Below are positions 35,673-47,769 of a stretch of DNA of 60,000 bases, piece by piece. The translations under genes were made by a program, and so were the position numbers. Source of the DNA: Polytrichum commune. Taxonomy: Eukaryota; Streptophyta; Polytrichopsida; Polytrichales; Polytrichaceae. The DNA lies in contig OX485804.1 in NCBI GenBank assembly GCA_950295325.1, positions 65,760,033 through 65,820,032 of the forward strand, written 5' to 3'. Positions within the stretch are counted from its first letter, which is position 1, and each line of letters starts with the position of its first letter. The notes beneath the pieces were generated by a model. The model did not search any database, had not been told where the DNA came from, and saw only the letters and a program-made list of their open reading frames with translations.

Positions 35673-35979
35673 AGGAGCCCCTGGAAAACGAAAAGGTTTT
35701 CCGACAAAGGAAAAGTTTTGTCCTCAACGCTGCCTACAAATGCTTCCGCTGTTCACCCGCTTCTTCAATCAATCATCCCAACATCCATCTGCAACAATCA
35801 TCTCAACAATTACCTCCATCCACAAGCTTGTGTGCTTTGCTTTGCTGACGAGATAACACTCAATTCTTCTTCCTTTGCGCCTTGTGAACTTGTTGCATCG
35901 GACAGCCTGTGGAGCTTACTTTTGAAGCTTGCAGTTGCCAGACCGCTGGTTTGACACATTTCGCTGAGTTGGTGTGACC

Positions 35980-38147
35980 ATGGACGTACCAAGTGTTCAA
36001 GAGGTAGGTTTGATTTTATGTGTGTTCAGTCTTAGTATTTGGTAGTTGAGGTGTTTGGTGAGAAAGGATGCAGTGTGTGTGTGTGTGTGTGTTTGGGCAA
36101 TTGTTATGTTTTGAAGTTTTGGGTTCTTGTGGACCCGACGTGTTGTTGAGAAGCACTGTATGGGACAATAGCTGCAGAGGGGACTGCCCACCCATACTGA
36201 CCGCTGACCGATTCTTTGGGTTGTCGCCTCCTGCAATTTTCTAATCTCACTGTCCCCATACTGCTCGTCGTTTCTTTAGGTTGTCGCCTCATGTTGCTTT
36301 GGGAAATCTTCTAATTTCACTACCTCCATACCGCTCTTCGTTTCTTTTGGTTGTCGCCTCTTGCAACCTTTTAATCCCACTGCCTCCTTACTGCTCATCT
36401 TCTAGATGCTGAATGATACTATACGTCGGGTCAACGCGTGAATTTTTTTTGCAAGAACCTCAAAACAAGACGGTTGGACGGCTTGGATGCCGTTCAGCGT
36501 TAGCAAATCCTACTCGCTCTGCTCTGTAGGGTTTGCATGATAGGGTGCCAAGCTAACTGAGGGCAGAGAGAGAGATGGGGTCTCTCTGCAGTACTGTACT
36601 CCTGTAAATTGCATCTGATTGGGTGTTGGGGAATTGAAGGTGACCTGTAGAGAGAGTTGTTTGTTGAGAAGGTGCATATTGACATCTTGATGCTTTTTCT
36701 TGCAGGTGTTCTACGGGCACAATGAGCCGACGTATCTTCTTCCCACAGACCCACTCCTGGAGGCAAGGAGGAACCCATACACGGATTTAGATGTGGGCCC
36801 AAGAATGTATCCTTCGATGGCTCGAGATTTTTCACCTCCACGTCTCCTTACCCAGGCTCTCGTGGCTCCCCAAAGTAACGCGGTGTCCACAATCCACCAC
36901 CCACCAGTACGCCCATGGCCCTCCCTGCTACTTTTATTTTCCTTCACCTTACCTCAGGATTCTAATTAGAGCAACTCCAACAATCACTTTAACATCATCA
37001 TTATCTCGATAGTCGGCTTGTTTAGGTTTGTTGAGGAGTGGGATGAGCAACCTAAACAAGCTTGCTCATACTACCTACAAAGCCCAAATGCTGTTAAAAT
37101 AAAAGCTATCGATTATCACGAACCTTCCAAACTCCTTCCCACTCTCTTAAGCCAAGTGATCAAGGGTTTTCAAAGGTCGCAGGTTTTCGCTAAGAGAGAG
37201 CTACGACGCCAACCCCTGAGTGTGAACAAGAGACGCTTCACCCTTGATCATAGACTCAGATCATATCTTGAATTTTACATATGAGCTAGGCTATGGGACA
37301 AGTACCATTGGTTTATGTCTCTTTATCAATAAATCGATGGCCAAATCGGTGGCCAATGAGGATTCACTAATTGTGTGGCCTTTGTGGGTGACATGAGCAT
37401 CCAGAAACTTTGAAAACCAATTAGTGAGAATCCTTTTCTAGTGATTGTCGGATATGCTCTAAGAATGGCGTCTCGAGCGACAAATCGTTCGAGAGAAGCT
37501 CGTGATGTGCAAAATTGGATCCAAATTTCTGACACGATGACCGAAAGCTGATGAACCTGCTCATATTGTGTGATCTCTGTCCACAGGGTCTGGTGATGAG
37601 AGTGCCGATGTGCTGCGAGAAGTGCATCACAAAGGTGCGTGAGGTGCTCCTGGACTTGCCAGGCGTTCGTGACGTAATCTGCGACCAGTATGAGCAGAAG
37701 GTCATTATTTCTGGTAACGTCGACCCCGAGCAGGCCCTCCGCCGCCTCCGCCGGGTGAAGAGGAAATCTTCGTTCTGGAACGAAGCGACGCAGCCGCTGC
37801 TCTACTCGGCTTCCAAGTCGCCCGAGCTCTTGCATAGCGGCAAAGCCCTCGACACTTACAGTGCTCCGACCTACACGACTTCGGCCTACCGCGCGCCTTT
37901 AAACACTTCCCCACTCATCCGGCAGCCTTCATTATCATATGCTCGGTATATTAGCCCTCCTCGGCGATACACGACCTCTTACTCCCGAGCTTACAGTTCA
38001 CCCTACATCGACAGCGCGTACAGATCCGGCTATGGAGAAACGCGATACAACCACTACAACTCCGCGTTCGACAGGTACAGTAATGGCTATTTCCACGTCG
38101 ATCCCTCGAAAGGGACTCCATATATCCAAATGCACGATGACTACTAA
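35980..38147 (+). CDS. Heavy-metal-associated (HMA) domain protein, 3 exons, 261 aa
   Basis: Exons are 35980-36003, 36706-36906 and 37587-38147, all phase 0 with GT-AG borders and stop TAA. Exon 1 encodes only eight residues (MDVPSVQE). Residues 9-75 are a conserved non-globular leader (VFYGHNEPTYLLPTD, NPYTDLDVGPRMYPS). An HMA fold spans about 78-138: VMRVPMCCEKCITKVRE with the metal-binding C-x-x-C as C85-E-K-C88, DLPGVRDVICDQYEQKV, GNVDPEQALRRLRRVKRKS. The C-terminal 120 residues are rich in Tyr, Ser and Arg with no CaaX prenylation signal, unlike the HIPP branch. From the family, such proteins bind Cu, Zn or Cd, or act as protein-binding adaptors. Four G-boxes lie upstream and a MITE sits in intron 2. 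Confidence 0.88.
36966..37462. mobile_element. MITE in intron 2 of the HMA gene (497 bp)
   Basis: The left end TTAGAGCAACTCCAACAATC and the inverted right end TTAGAGCATATCCGACAATC agree at most positions over 23 bp. Inside are two further hairpins: CTTGTTTAGGTT with AACCTAAACAAG at about 37017-37060, and GGATTCACTAATTG with its near inverse at about 37368-37433. GAGCA..TCCAACA-type ends are common in plant PIF/Harbinger- or hAT-related MITEs. Target duplication is ambiguous because the ends include TTA/TAA. Confidence 0.75.
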
Positions 38148-38902
38148 CAAATGTAGAGTGAAGTTGGCACAGATCTATTGACCCCTCTGCCAGTACTTTG
38201 AAGGAGAAACATGCTTGCCTTGCCACCCAAGCTCCTGTATAGGTCATGATGGAATTAATGTCGAATCAGACGAAGAACAATGATGCCTTGGCTTAGAAAT
38301 TCAAATTTTTCGGGGAAGATGATGATTTCTCCATTCGAAAGTTGCGGCGCCGCCACTCTGGAAAGATTGGAAACAAGGAGCTTGTTGCAGAGTGTTGAAA
38401 TCTGGCTGGAGGGGTTTAATTGTAGCACTCAGAAGGTACACGTCATTGATCAGATTTTGGTAAGGTAAATTTTGAAGTAGTTGAGGGATTGTGAAATATT
38501 ATCCTGTACACTCTGACTACGTTTAGGGGCCGTATGCTCATGTCAGACCCCTCAACTATAGGTTTATAGAGGTAGTAGAAAAACTTCACACATTCATCTC
38601 CACCATTTTATGGCAGTGGACCAATACTACAGTAGTATGTATGGAAGTGAAAATATAGATGAAAATAGGGGGAAAAATAGTTGAAGGCTTGCACCATTGA
38701 TCAAGTCGTAGTTGCGGCTGTACAGATGCACAAGACCACTTTTTTCCTGGAATGTAAATTCAAAGAAAGTTGTCATTTTATTTGTTGAATAAAACAGAGA
38801 TAATATTGTACAGTCTTGTCATCCATCTGTGAGAGATGTTCACAGAACTTTCATGTAGACTATCCGAGCTGGTTCCCCTATTCAGTTCACTACTGCTACA
38901 TA

Positions 38903-39085
38903 AATGACACTTGGCATCCAGTATGCTCAATAAGATATTCTTCTTACATATTAAAATGTGAATAAATGACACTTGGCATTAGTATGCTTAATTAAATCTT
39001 CCTCTTACATATTAAAATGTGAATACATGACACTTGGCATTAGTATGCTCAATAATATCTTCCCCTTGCATACTAACATGCAAAG
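38903..39085. repeat. Three tandem copies of a 62-bp unit
   Basis: ATGACACTTGGCAT starts at 38903, 38965 and 39027. The units continue with AGTATGCTCAATAA and CTTACATATTAAAATGTGAA. The third copy is truncated and diverged. The array lies about 750 bp after the HMA stop. Confidence 0.85.
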
Positions 39086-39477
39086 TATCATCTCAAGTAT
39101 CCCAATGTGGTGTGCTAGATGCGTTAATGTAAATAATTTTTCAATTAAAAAAGTTACTCGAGATTTTATGTTGAGAAATAATATCATATTGGCAATCAAC
39201 CGATGTGAGACTTTGAGATCTCTAGGTATCTAGTTTAGGCCCTTTGCAAATAGTCTACGTGACATTAAATACCATAAATGGTGTAGTATCCTTCTCCCAT
39301 GCCAAAAATATTTAGCAAAAGGTTGGAAAGGACATGTCATGACATATGTAAAGTATACCCCAACTGCATGGTTCTAATGCAAAGGAATTTAAAGTCTTTA
39401 AGAAAGTTGCTCTCTTGTATGTGTGCCTTCAATGTTTCAAGTGTCTATGTGTTTTCAATCACAAGTAATGTATTTAG

Positions 39478-39632
39478 TGGTCGCCTTCCATTCTATTTTC
39501 AAGCATGGAAGAGCTGCAACTATGACGCACCTACTTGGTGGTTGCCTTTCATATCATATTCAAGCATGGTTGTGTTGTGGCTATGACTCACCTACTCGGT
39601 GGTCACCTTCCATTCTATTTTCAAGCGTGGAA
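39478..39632. repeat. Tandem repeat, about 61-bp unit, 2.5 copies
   Basis: GGTCGCCTTCCATTCTATTTTCAAGCATGG and CTATGAC.CACCTACT.GGT recur at about 39478, 39539 and 39600, with a middle copy diverged. Confidence 0.8.
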
Positions 39633-40099
39633 CAAAACTCCAATCATTTTTGTTTCTTGATTTTGGAAGCAAGTTCCTCACATATATCCCCAAAGCAGGG
39701 CCTTTCCTTAGGATCTTGCTACCAACACCTCCTGATCATGTCTACTAGGTTGGAAATGAGGCCCTTGGGAAGGTTTGGCCTCTCTCTTGCCTTGATTTGT
39801 CCCCGAAGGTTGCGGAATGGCCCCATATTCATGTCTTCCTTAAATGGACACCTCCCAGTGTCCATTATATCGACACTGATTATGGTCAAGATGTAGATGA
39901 CACAATTCTTGCAAACAATTCTCCTCCCCTTTTGCGAAGAACAAGCCCAAGTCTGAATATTGACGCAGATAACACAAAATATGTTTTGTTTCTTGTAAGT
40001 GCAACTCTTGAGGGAATTGCATGAATCTATAACGATACTAACAACATATGTAATATTTGGTCAAGTTTTAGTGAGAAAAAGAAGTTTCCGACTAACATT

Positions 40100-42760
40100 C
40101 TATATCGTGGCATCTACACAAGGTGTGCATGCTTTTGACATAGTCAAGCTTTCAGGGAGAGGAGTGTGAGAAGGTGCATAATCATCCATACCAAAATGAT
40201 GAAGAATGCTGAGGGCATATTTGGTTTGGTGCATGCGTAAACCAGAGGAGCCTCTATCAAATTGAAGTCCTAGGTACTGTTGAATAGGGCCGAGATCATT
40301 GGTTTCAGAAGTTTGGTGTAGATAATTCTTCAATTGAGTGATGAGACTTGAGTCGTTGCCTGTGACAAATATGTCATCGACATAAATGATGAGTACTACT
40401 GTGCTAGTAGCGACGTGAGCAATATAGAGGTTTCACTTGGATCGGAATCTGATTGTATGAGACCCCAAGCAAGAAGTGCAGCATGAAAACAACCATACCA
40501 AGCTCAAGGACTTTGATGTAAACCGTATAGAGATTTGTGAAGCTTACAGATTAGGTGACCTTCACCAGGTTTTACAAAACTTTGAGGTTGTTTCATGAAC
40601 ACATCCTCATCAAGAATACCGTTCAAAAAAATTGTCAATACATCGAGCTGATGAAATGGCTTGTTGAGATGCACGGCAATCACAATCAGATTCTTGATAA
40701 TTTCCCAACGCACGACTGTTGCAAAAGTATCAGTGAAGTCAATCCCCAATTTCTGTTCATATCTGGGCGCAACTAAGTGAGCTTTGAAGCGATCAGGTCC
40801 ACTGTTTACACCTGGCTACACCTGGCTACACCTTATAAACCCAACGAGAACTGATAGCCGTTTTGCTGATAGGAAGAGGCATGAGGGACCAAGTTTTTTT
40901 CTTATGAATTGAATTAAACTCCGTGTGCATGGCGGCCTGCCACTTGGGGTGGATGCGAGCTATTTGGAAAGTAGGCGTTTAATCTCTATCTTCAGAAAGG
41001 AAAGCATTGGCATTGAAGATTGAATCGTCAAGTTGAACATGAGTAGCAAAGCCTTTTAGAGTACGAATAAAGCATCGAGTTCAATTTGATCTTTGGAGTG
41101 ACTTAAGTGTTGGTGGAGGTAACAGCAGCTGCAGCCAGCGAACATAGGTGATTAAAGGTGTGGTTGTGGATGAGAGTGAAGCTGGCAATGTCGGAGTTAG
41201 CATAGATGACGTTGCCAAAGGTGGAATTAATGTAGAGAAATTTGGGGAGGATGATGGTGATGGTACTTGTAGTAACAATTGCTACTCTAATCGAAGTAAC
41301 AACTCACAAGATTGACCGGATGGGTGGACTACCCTATTGTCTTGAAGCGATGACATTTTACATCCTATAATCATCCAAATGCATAACATTCATGTAACCA
41401 TTCTTCATCCATGTAAACCATCATAAGTTCATCATAAGTCTATCATTTCATCTATCACAAAATTGTTCTTCATCCAACCTAAATCATCCTAATTTCACCC
41501 AAATTTCATACCTAGTACATTCATCCAGTAGAACATCCAAGAATAATTAATCTATTCACCCCACCGTTGTTCAATAATTAATTGCCAAGGTTTACTAGCA
41601 ATTACGGCTGACTCTACACTACTTATTTTTCTTCTACATCCTTAAATCCTAAGGTTTTCATTCGCCGTCATCTTGATCTAACGGCCTTTGCCTTCATTTG
41701 CATCATCTCTATCAGAATATTCTTCATTATACTTCTCATTTAATTTTCGACACGCCGTGCCGGATCTTCATGAATTACCTAATCATATAACAATGCTAAC
41801 TAATTGATATTAATCTCACTTATAATAGTTAATTTTCTTTTTAAAATAGAAAGGGAACCTTTATTCAAAACGCAAGCGGTTTGGATGGCTCACAACACTA
41901 GAAAGGTGAGGCTCCACAAATCATGGCAAATCAAGAGCTATGATATTAATAGAAGGGATGTCTAGAATACTTGGGGACTCCGGTTTATCCGTTATTGATA
42001 ATGAGTTGTCCTCGTCTATCTTAATGTCATGAGAAACAAATTTTTTTTGCTTGGATGGTCGACAATATTGATAGGCTTTAGCATCATCATCAAATGTGAA
42101 TAGTATGCATTTCTCAAAACGAACTTCTACTTTGGTACGTGATAGTTTAGAAATATGGACAAAAATAGAAGAGCCAAACAGTCTCAAGCAGTGATCGTGG
42201 AGATTTTTGGGCATAACCGGTTAAGATCCTAGTGTTTGCAAGTCCAACCGGTTACATGTTGACATTCTCCGGTTTTCCTTTATTAAATTGGGGTATATTC
42301 TATAAATTCCTCTTAAATGATCGGTAATTTTCCTGCAGTCTTGAACTTCAACTAGTTATTTCTCAAACTCAACCGGTTCATTTGTAACTAACTGCCGGTT
42401 CTCCCCAATCATTGCTCTCAAGTGAGCCACAAATGGTTTAATACTTGAGAATAGTTCGTTTAGTGTCTTGTTATGATTACTTTTTGTAGACTAGAGGTTG
42501 AGAAATATGCTCGCAGCTCTGATGACTTCAGCCCAAAGGCGACTAGGGAGGGCCTTATTTAATAAAAAACATCTTATAATATATAGCAAGGATCAGTTTT
42601 GTCGATTTGTCACGTCGTTGCGTTCCAGTGTGTATGGATAAATACATTCTCTTAAAATTCCTTTTGAAGTACAAATGTCATGGAAAACTTGAGATGTGTA
42701 CTCGCCACCGTTATCTGACATATGAGTATGAATGGTGTGTTGAGTAGACTGTGTTCTCCA
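40100..42760 (-). pseudogene. Decayed Ty1/copia polyprotein (integrase and reverse transcriptase)
   Basis: Minus-strand pieces occur in the normal order. About 42730-42600: SDNGGEYTSQVFHD, part of the integrase core. 42190-41921: LRLFGSSIFVHISK, RFEKCILFTFDDDAKAY, KKFVSHDIKIDE, the integrase C-terminal region. About 40956-40830: WQAAMHTEFN..TWSLMPLP...SSRWVYK, the start of reverse transcriptase. 40749-40504: FTDTFATVVRW, QLDVLTIFLNG, CKLHKSLYGLHQSP. 40400-40100: IIYVDDIFVTGND with YVDD at 40373-40384, NDLGPIQQYLGLQF, QTKYALSILHHFGM. A TGA replaces the usual Arg before AWY. A 10-bp duplication (CTACACCTGG) shifts the frame near 40820, and a 200-bp repeat interrupts integrase at 42205-42415. 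Gag, RNase H and LTRs were not identified. Confidence 0.85.
42205..42415 (-). repeat. Second copy of the AACCGGTT repeat, inside the copia relic
   Basis: Reverse-complement partner of 16078-16292. It separates the integrase core piece (42730-42600) from the integrase C-terminal piece (42190-41921), so the copia frame is broken here by insertion or by an old rearrangement. Confidence 0.7.
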
Positions 42761-42948
42761 TGCCATACCTTACTTAAATGCTGTTCATACCCAACATTTC
42801 CAGATTTGCAATTGTGCTACTAACCGAGTATGAGGATTGAGAGTTCTCAAAAAAGTATGCAAATCGAGTATGGGATTAGTTCTAGACAAGTAATAACAAT
42901 GATTCTTTTAATGTAGCACTCGTCATCGACTCCTCATCTCGATTAACC

Positions 42949-43142
42949 CACCTTTCTTGAATGTAGCATCCTGTCCAATGGGGAGAACTGACCGCAAGTT
43001 ACACATCAACCGGCACCTTTGTTGAATGTAGCATCTTGTCCACTTGGGAGAGCCGACCGCAAGTTACACTTCAACCGGCACCTTTCTTCAATGTTGCATC
43101 CTCTCCACTGGGGAGAACCGACTGCAAGTTACACATCAACCG
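42949..43142. repeat. Three tandem copies of a 65-bp unit
   Basis: CACCTTTCTTGAATG-type starts lie at 42949, 43014 and 43079, an exact 65-bp period. Each unit carries GTAGCATC.T.TCCA, GGGAGAACCGACCGCAAG and TTACACATCAACCGG. A near-perfect palindrome (CCCACATCA..TGATGTGGG, 43191-43214) follows 50 bp later. Confidence 0.85.
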
Positions 43143-44359
43143 CTGAAGGCAAGCTGACGAATGACAAAAGCAACCGTAAACCCTAAGTGTCCCACATCAA
43201 AGATATGATGTGGGAAGATCTAATCACCAAAGATCTTCATCAACGATCCTAATCAACACAACAAGTATCTAGTAATCATTGCAGATCTATTCATCAAAGC
43301 TCTAATCAAACTTCTAATCACCAACATGACATGTGGACATGGTAGAGTTTGGAGAAGATGTGAGATTGAAGAGAGCAAGAGCGACCCTAGAACACACCTC
43401 GTAGGACATAAGTGAAGCACATCAAAACCCACAAATCTCCAAGGTGAAGTACACTCAACCCTCAATAATTCACACTCAACCCTAGGCCTCGAGGTTCTAC
43501 ACTCCTCACTCTCGTCCTCAAAAATTCATGCTTGTTCCTAGACCTCAAGGATATGTAGTCAACAAGCTCATCCATGCGTCGTCGTCTTCGTTGGTGGCAA
43601 CTAGTGACCTGTTGCACCGGTCACTGGGTGTGTGAGGACATGGCATAAAATGTTTTGCGCCTGCCCTGTCAGTCCCCTCATAGTTCATAGGGGGGACTTA
43701 ATGTTTGCCGTGCTTCTCCTCCATCATGAGCTCCACCAACTTCATATCCATTCCTTCCATGTTCAACTCCTTCAGCTCCTGTGACATCATCACCTTGTCT
43801 TCTTCTGCATCGCTTCTCAGCACCTTCTCTCTCTCCTCTCCCAAAATTAGTTCGAAGGAAATATTGGTAGTGCCAGATGTCATCCTATGATGCGTATTAC
43901 ATGAGATGCGGGTTCCTAGGTCGAGATCCGATTTGAGCGAGTCGATTTCTTCGTGGATATTCTTGAAAGTCTCTTGGTTTCTCCCCCAGTTGTGAACCGA
44001 GGAGATGACTGTGGCCGCATCAGCTTGGACTTTAATACCAAGGCTTTTCCTCTGTTGAGCACAGTGAGAATCTTGTTATGGGGGGCATGATGGCAGAATT
44101 TGATGCATTGCCACTCTGATCATGAACTATTTCTTCATTGCCAACTATGCTGGGTCCCAGGTTGTCTTCCAAGGACTTGCGAACTGCTTCATATCGATCG
44201 GCAAGTCGTCGCCACTGGCACTTGTTCATCCGTGCAATCAAGGCTGCCTGTTTCATTGTCTCCATAATTTCCAAGGCCTCACTGCAGAAGTTGTCAGTCC
44301 CCATTGCTGAATCTACAAAGGTTAAGGACTTAACTCCTGCAAAGATTTCGATATGCATC

Positions 44360-46360
44360 TTCAGAGCGAGAGAGAGAGATGACTCCGACGTGGGCCATCA
44401 GTGTGAATTATGGTATTGGTGTCATTTTCAAGTTAGTCTATTTGTACATGTAATTTCATAATGAACGTCACCAAAATTAGAGGGATATTGAAGAACATTG
44501 CCCCTTCCCGAAAGTGAACATGCATGGACAAGCACACCCAAACCTAATCACGAGTGCTAACCCTTCGCATTCCACCCATGCGAATCATTAGCTCCCAAGA
44601 TCTCGGACCTTCAAGTTCAAAGGTGGGTGACCAACTCTACTACACATGCATTTGGGACTCTCCCCTTAGTCGGTAGCCAATGATTAGATGTGGATTTCCA
44701 TCCATGAAAGTCCAATCTCTAGTTGGTCATCGCATTGCCGGAGTAACACTTCAACAACCTGAGCCATACTAGGCAACTATGCCCCCACGTTGGGCCAACG
44801 CCTGTGAAGGCCATGCCGTTCGGCCTCGGGTGGGTTCAGTCGGCCACACCGCCTCACCCATGTAAGCCTCTAAGACTTTGGGCAGGGCCCCCACCCCACT
44901 GACAAGAAACCTTTTGTCTCTCTACTTAAGGGTTGGGGCCAAGTAGACATTTTCCCTTAGCCGTTGCGGCTAGAAGCCCCCCAAGGAGTGCACTGTTCAA
45001 GTACTGTAAATATACACGTGCGTGCACAAAAGGGGTATTATTTAGAACAAGCATGTACAAAATGTACGTACAAGAGACATATTGCTATTAAGCAGGAAGT
45101 AGATATACATGAGGCTGGAGATAAGGCTATAGAAAAATATATGTAAAGTACGCGTTTACGCGTTTACGCGTTCAAATCAGACCTGGACCAAGAATCATGT
45201 GTTTTTTCATCCACTAAGTAACGACTTTATAACTAAAAATCCATGATTTGATATTATACATATAATAGGGCCATATTTTTGCATTTCCAAACATTTGTAC
45301 ACATGTTATATACAATTTCTGTATTTGTTTTTGGACCCTTGTGTATGTATGGAAATGTATTTTGAAGCACTGAGATTTGTAAGTATATTGCTTGATTTTA
45401 GCAAAAATAAAATGTATACAGGGGTATTTTAATAAGGGGCATGCACGCACGTGATGCTTGGTTTTAATGAATAGTGCACTCCCTGAGAGAAGCCCCCAAC
45501 AGCTTCAGACCACCATAATTTCTTCCTACAATCTCTGATGCAATCCGGAAACCATTTGAACGGCATTTATTCTTTGCGTATGTAGATGCCGATGGACCCC
45601 TCACTTGTCCCATTCAAGCAAGTATTAAGAAAGTTATGGTTGTTCAAACCTAGGCAGTCCCGGGCGCAACTCCCAGGTCATTGCTGTCCCTAGGCAACGC
45701 CCCATTTAAATTACCATATCTCTTAGCTCACACTTCCGATTGAGATGTTCTTGAGCATTTTAAAATTTGCATGCCACAACGACGCTACCGTGTGAGCGGT
45801 GAGCGGTGAGCAGAAAAAAGTCAACACTTTCCAATTATAGTAATAAAATTTCTAAATTTAGAAAATATAAATAGAAAATCGTAGGACCTCTTTTTTTTAG
45901 TAAAAACGATGGACCTATTACTGTGCAAATTTTGAGGGCTTTAAAGGACAGAGACTTTGTTTTAGGGTACCTTTCAGAGAGACTAGTTGACATGATCTAA
46001 TTAAACCAGGGAACTTTTGACTGTCCATATTATGGTGAGAGCCGCTTAATCATAGGCTAAGGTCACAACGTAAGAGAAAATTCTAAGTCATAAAATTCAA
46101 GCATTCAAGCAAAGTAGCAAAACTCGTACCATTCAATAACATCTAAAACTACCGTTGGAAGAAGAGACCCATAAATATTTAGAAACCTTTATAAATATTT
46201 AGAAACGAATACAATTCAAATCATGTAGATAATGATAGGTATGATATATCAGCGATATTTTCGGAGCGAACTCATACTATGGAATACTCAACGCAATAGG
46301 AAATACTTAGCGTGAACTTATAAATAAGGGGGGGGCAGCCTAGCTCCTATAGGTATCCAC
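44360..46360. other. Gene-free stretch
   Basis: No coding family is recognised. CGCGTTTACGCGTTTACGCGTT at about 45150-45171 is a short tandem repeat, split here as CGCGTTTA units. The region 44500-44950 is GC-richer but without motif or splice signals that I trust. Confidence 0.4.
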
Positions 46361-46361
46361 A

Positions 46362-47092
46362 CTAAGGTCCCACATGCTTCATGATGCCACTTTCGAGGAG
46401 GTGCTTCACTTCATTGAAACTAAGGCTCGGAGCATGGATGAAATTTTTTGGTATTGATCCAAAATGCAGGTCACACGGAAGATGAAGTACAAGTGCTTGC
46501 AGTTTACCCAAGTGCGCCGTTTCCCAAGTGCTCTTGCTGACATCTCCACGAAATCCGGGCATGTGCACGACGGGAAGGTGTTGATAGTGATACGGTACTC
46601 TTCAACCTTAGCCTTCTTTCAGGACTGGAAGAGAATGATGCACCCGATCCCTAGGTGAGGTATCATTGTGACGGAGGTGATTTGTCCGTCGACGTTGAGG
46701 GCGGACTCCCACTTGTTGCGTTGTTGGACGCATGGTCCGTTGTTACTGCGCCGAATCTTCTTTCCAAACCTGAGCATAGGGTATTGATCGGCTTGGGCCG
46801 GGGTAGGGAGTTCGGCCATGGATGAGGCAACATTGGAGGAGTCGCCGAAGAGTCTTCTGGGTGACACATCTTGACGCTACTGAAGTTGGAATCCCTCTTC
46901 TTCAAGGGCCAAAACCTCCTGGAGAGTGAGGTTTGTCCCAGTGAGGACAGGCCAGACGTCCGGGACATCCGGACGGTGCTGCACCCACTTCCTCCTAGTG
47001 CCTTTGACACATCTCTCAATGTCGTCGTTGCAGAAGAAGAACTGTGTCAAGAATTCAACACTATATTCGTTAAATTGAGACTTTTTGGGCAT
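46362..47092 (-). pseudogene. SWIM zinc-finger protein, disabled
   Basis: From ATG at 47090-47092 one frame runs to about 46470: MPKKSQFNEYSVEFLTQFFF, TRRKWVQHRPDVPDVWPVL, SPRRLFGDSSNVASSMAELP, then a SWIM finger with CTCPDF followed about 25 residues later by NCKHLYFIFRVTC (the C-x-C...C-x-H signature). From the family, SWIM fingers bind DNA or protein and are frequent in MULE-type transposases and in plant FAR1/FHY3-like proteins. TAG after FQLQ (46877-46879) and TGA after FQS (46619-46621) interrupt the frame; Gln and Trp would fit respectively. After VTC the sense continues in another frame (NFIHAPSLSFNEVKHLLESG), implying a small indel. The rest of the locus is intact, so decay is recent. 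Confidence 0.72.
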
Positions 47093-47174
47093 TTTGAGAC
47101 ATTCATAGAAATAAGAACAAGGATAAATGGAACACATATTGGTGAAAGTTGTAAGATGCGAACACTTTGAAGTG

Positions 47175-47640
47175 GGTGTTTAGACCAAGAACCCCATTAA
47201 TAACTCATATTTGTGATGGTATAGGGTGGGCAATCGAAACCTTAGACCAAATTGAAGGGGACATCTTAAAACATTCATATTAATGCACGCAAAATATGAG
47301 AGCTTGTATGAATATGGTTTAGGTAGGGCAATCCAAACCATAGATCTTATTGAAGGGAAAATCTTAAAACATTCATATTAATGCACACAAAATATGAGAG
47401 CTTGTATGAATATGGTTTAGGTAGGGCAATCCAAACCATAGATCTTATTGAAGCGAAAATCTTGAAACATTCATATTAATGCACACAAAATATGAGAGCT
47501 TGTAATGTATGGTTTAGGTAGGGCACTCCAAACCATAGATCTTATTGAAGGGGAAATCTTAAAACATTCATATTAATGCACACAATAAGGAACTCCAAAC
47601 CTTAGACCATATTGAAGGCAAAATCATGTGACACTTATAT
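47175..47640. repeat. Four tandem copies of a 98-bp unit
   Basis: ACATTCATATTAATGCAC begins at 47271, 47369, 47467 and 47564 (period 98, 98, 97). Each unit continues with AAAATATGAGAGCTTGTA, GGTTTAGGTAGGGCA and CCATAGATCTTATTGAAG. A 15-base A tract follows at about 47648. Confidence 0.9.
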
Positions 47641-47769
47641 TATTGCAAAAAAAAAAAAAAAACAAAGTATGGCACGTAAAATGCATAGCATGCTAACACC
47701 ACACATCCATTGGATAGTGCGACCCAAAATCATATTGCCTATGGTCCAAAACCCTACGCCTACTATGGC

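Noticed and set aside
43191-43214. Palindrome CCCACATCA..TGATGTGGG as an LTR end
   Set aside because: TGTCCCACATC recalls some plant LTR ends, but no second LTR, primer-binding site or target duplication was found.
44032-44358. Minus-strand 108-codon open frame with a helical segment (KQAALIARMNKCQWRRLADR)
   Set aside because: It faintly recalls N-terminal helical regions preceding some plant kinases, but no kinase, splice partner or second motif was found.
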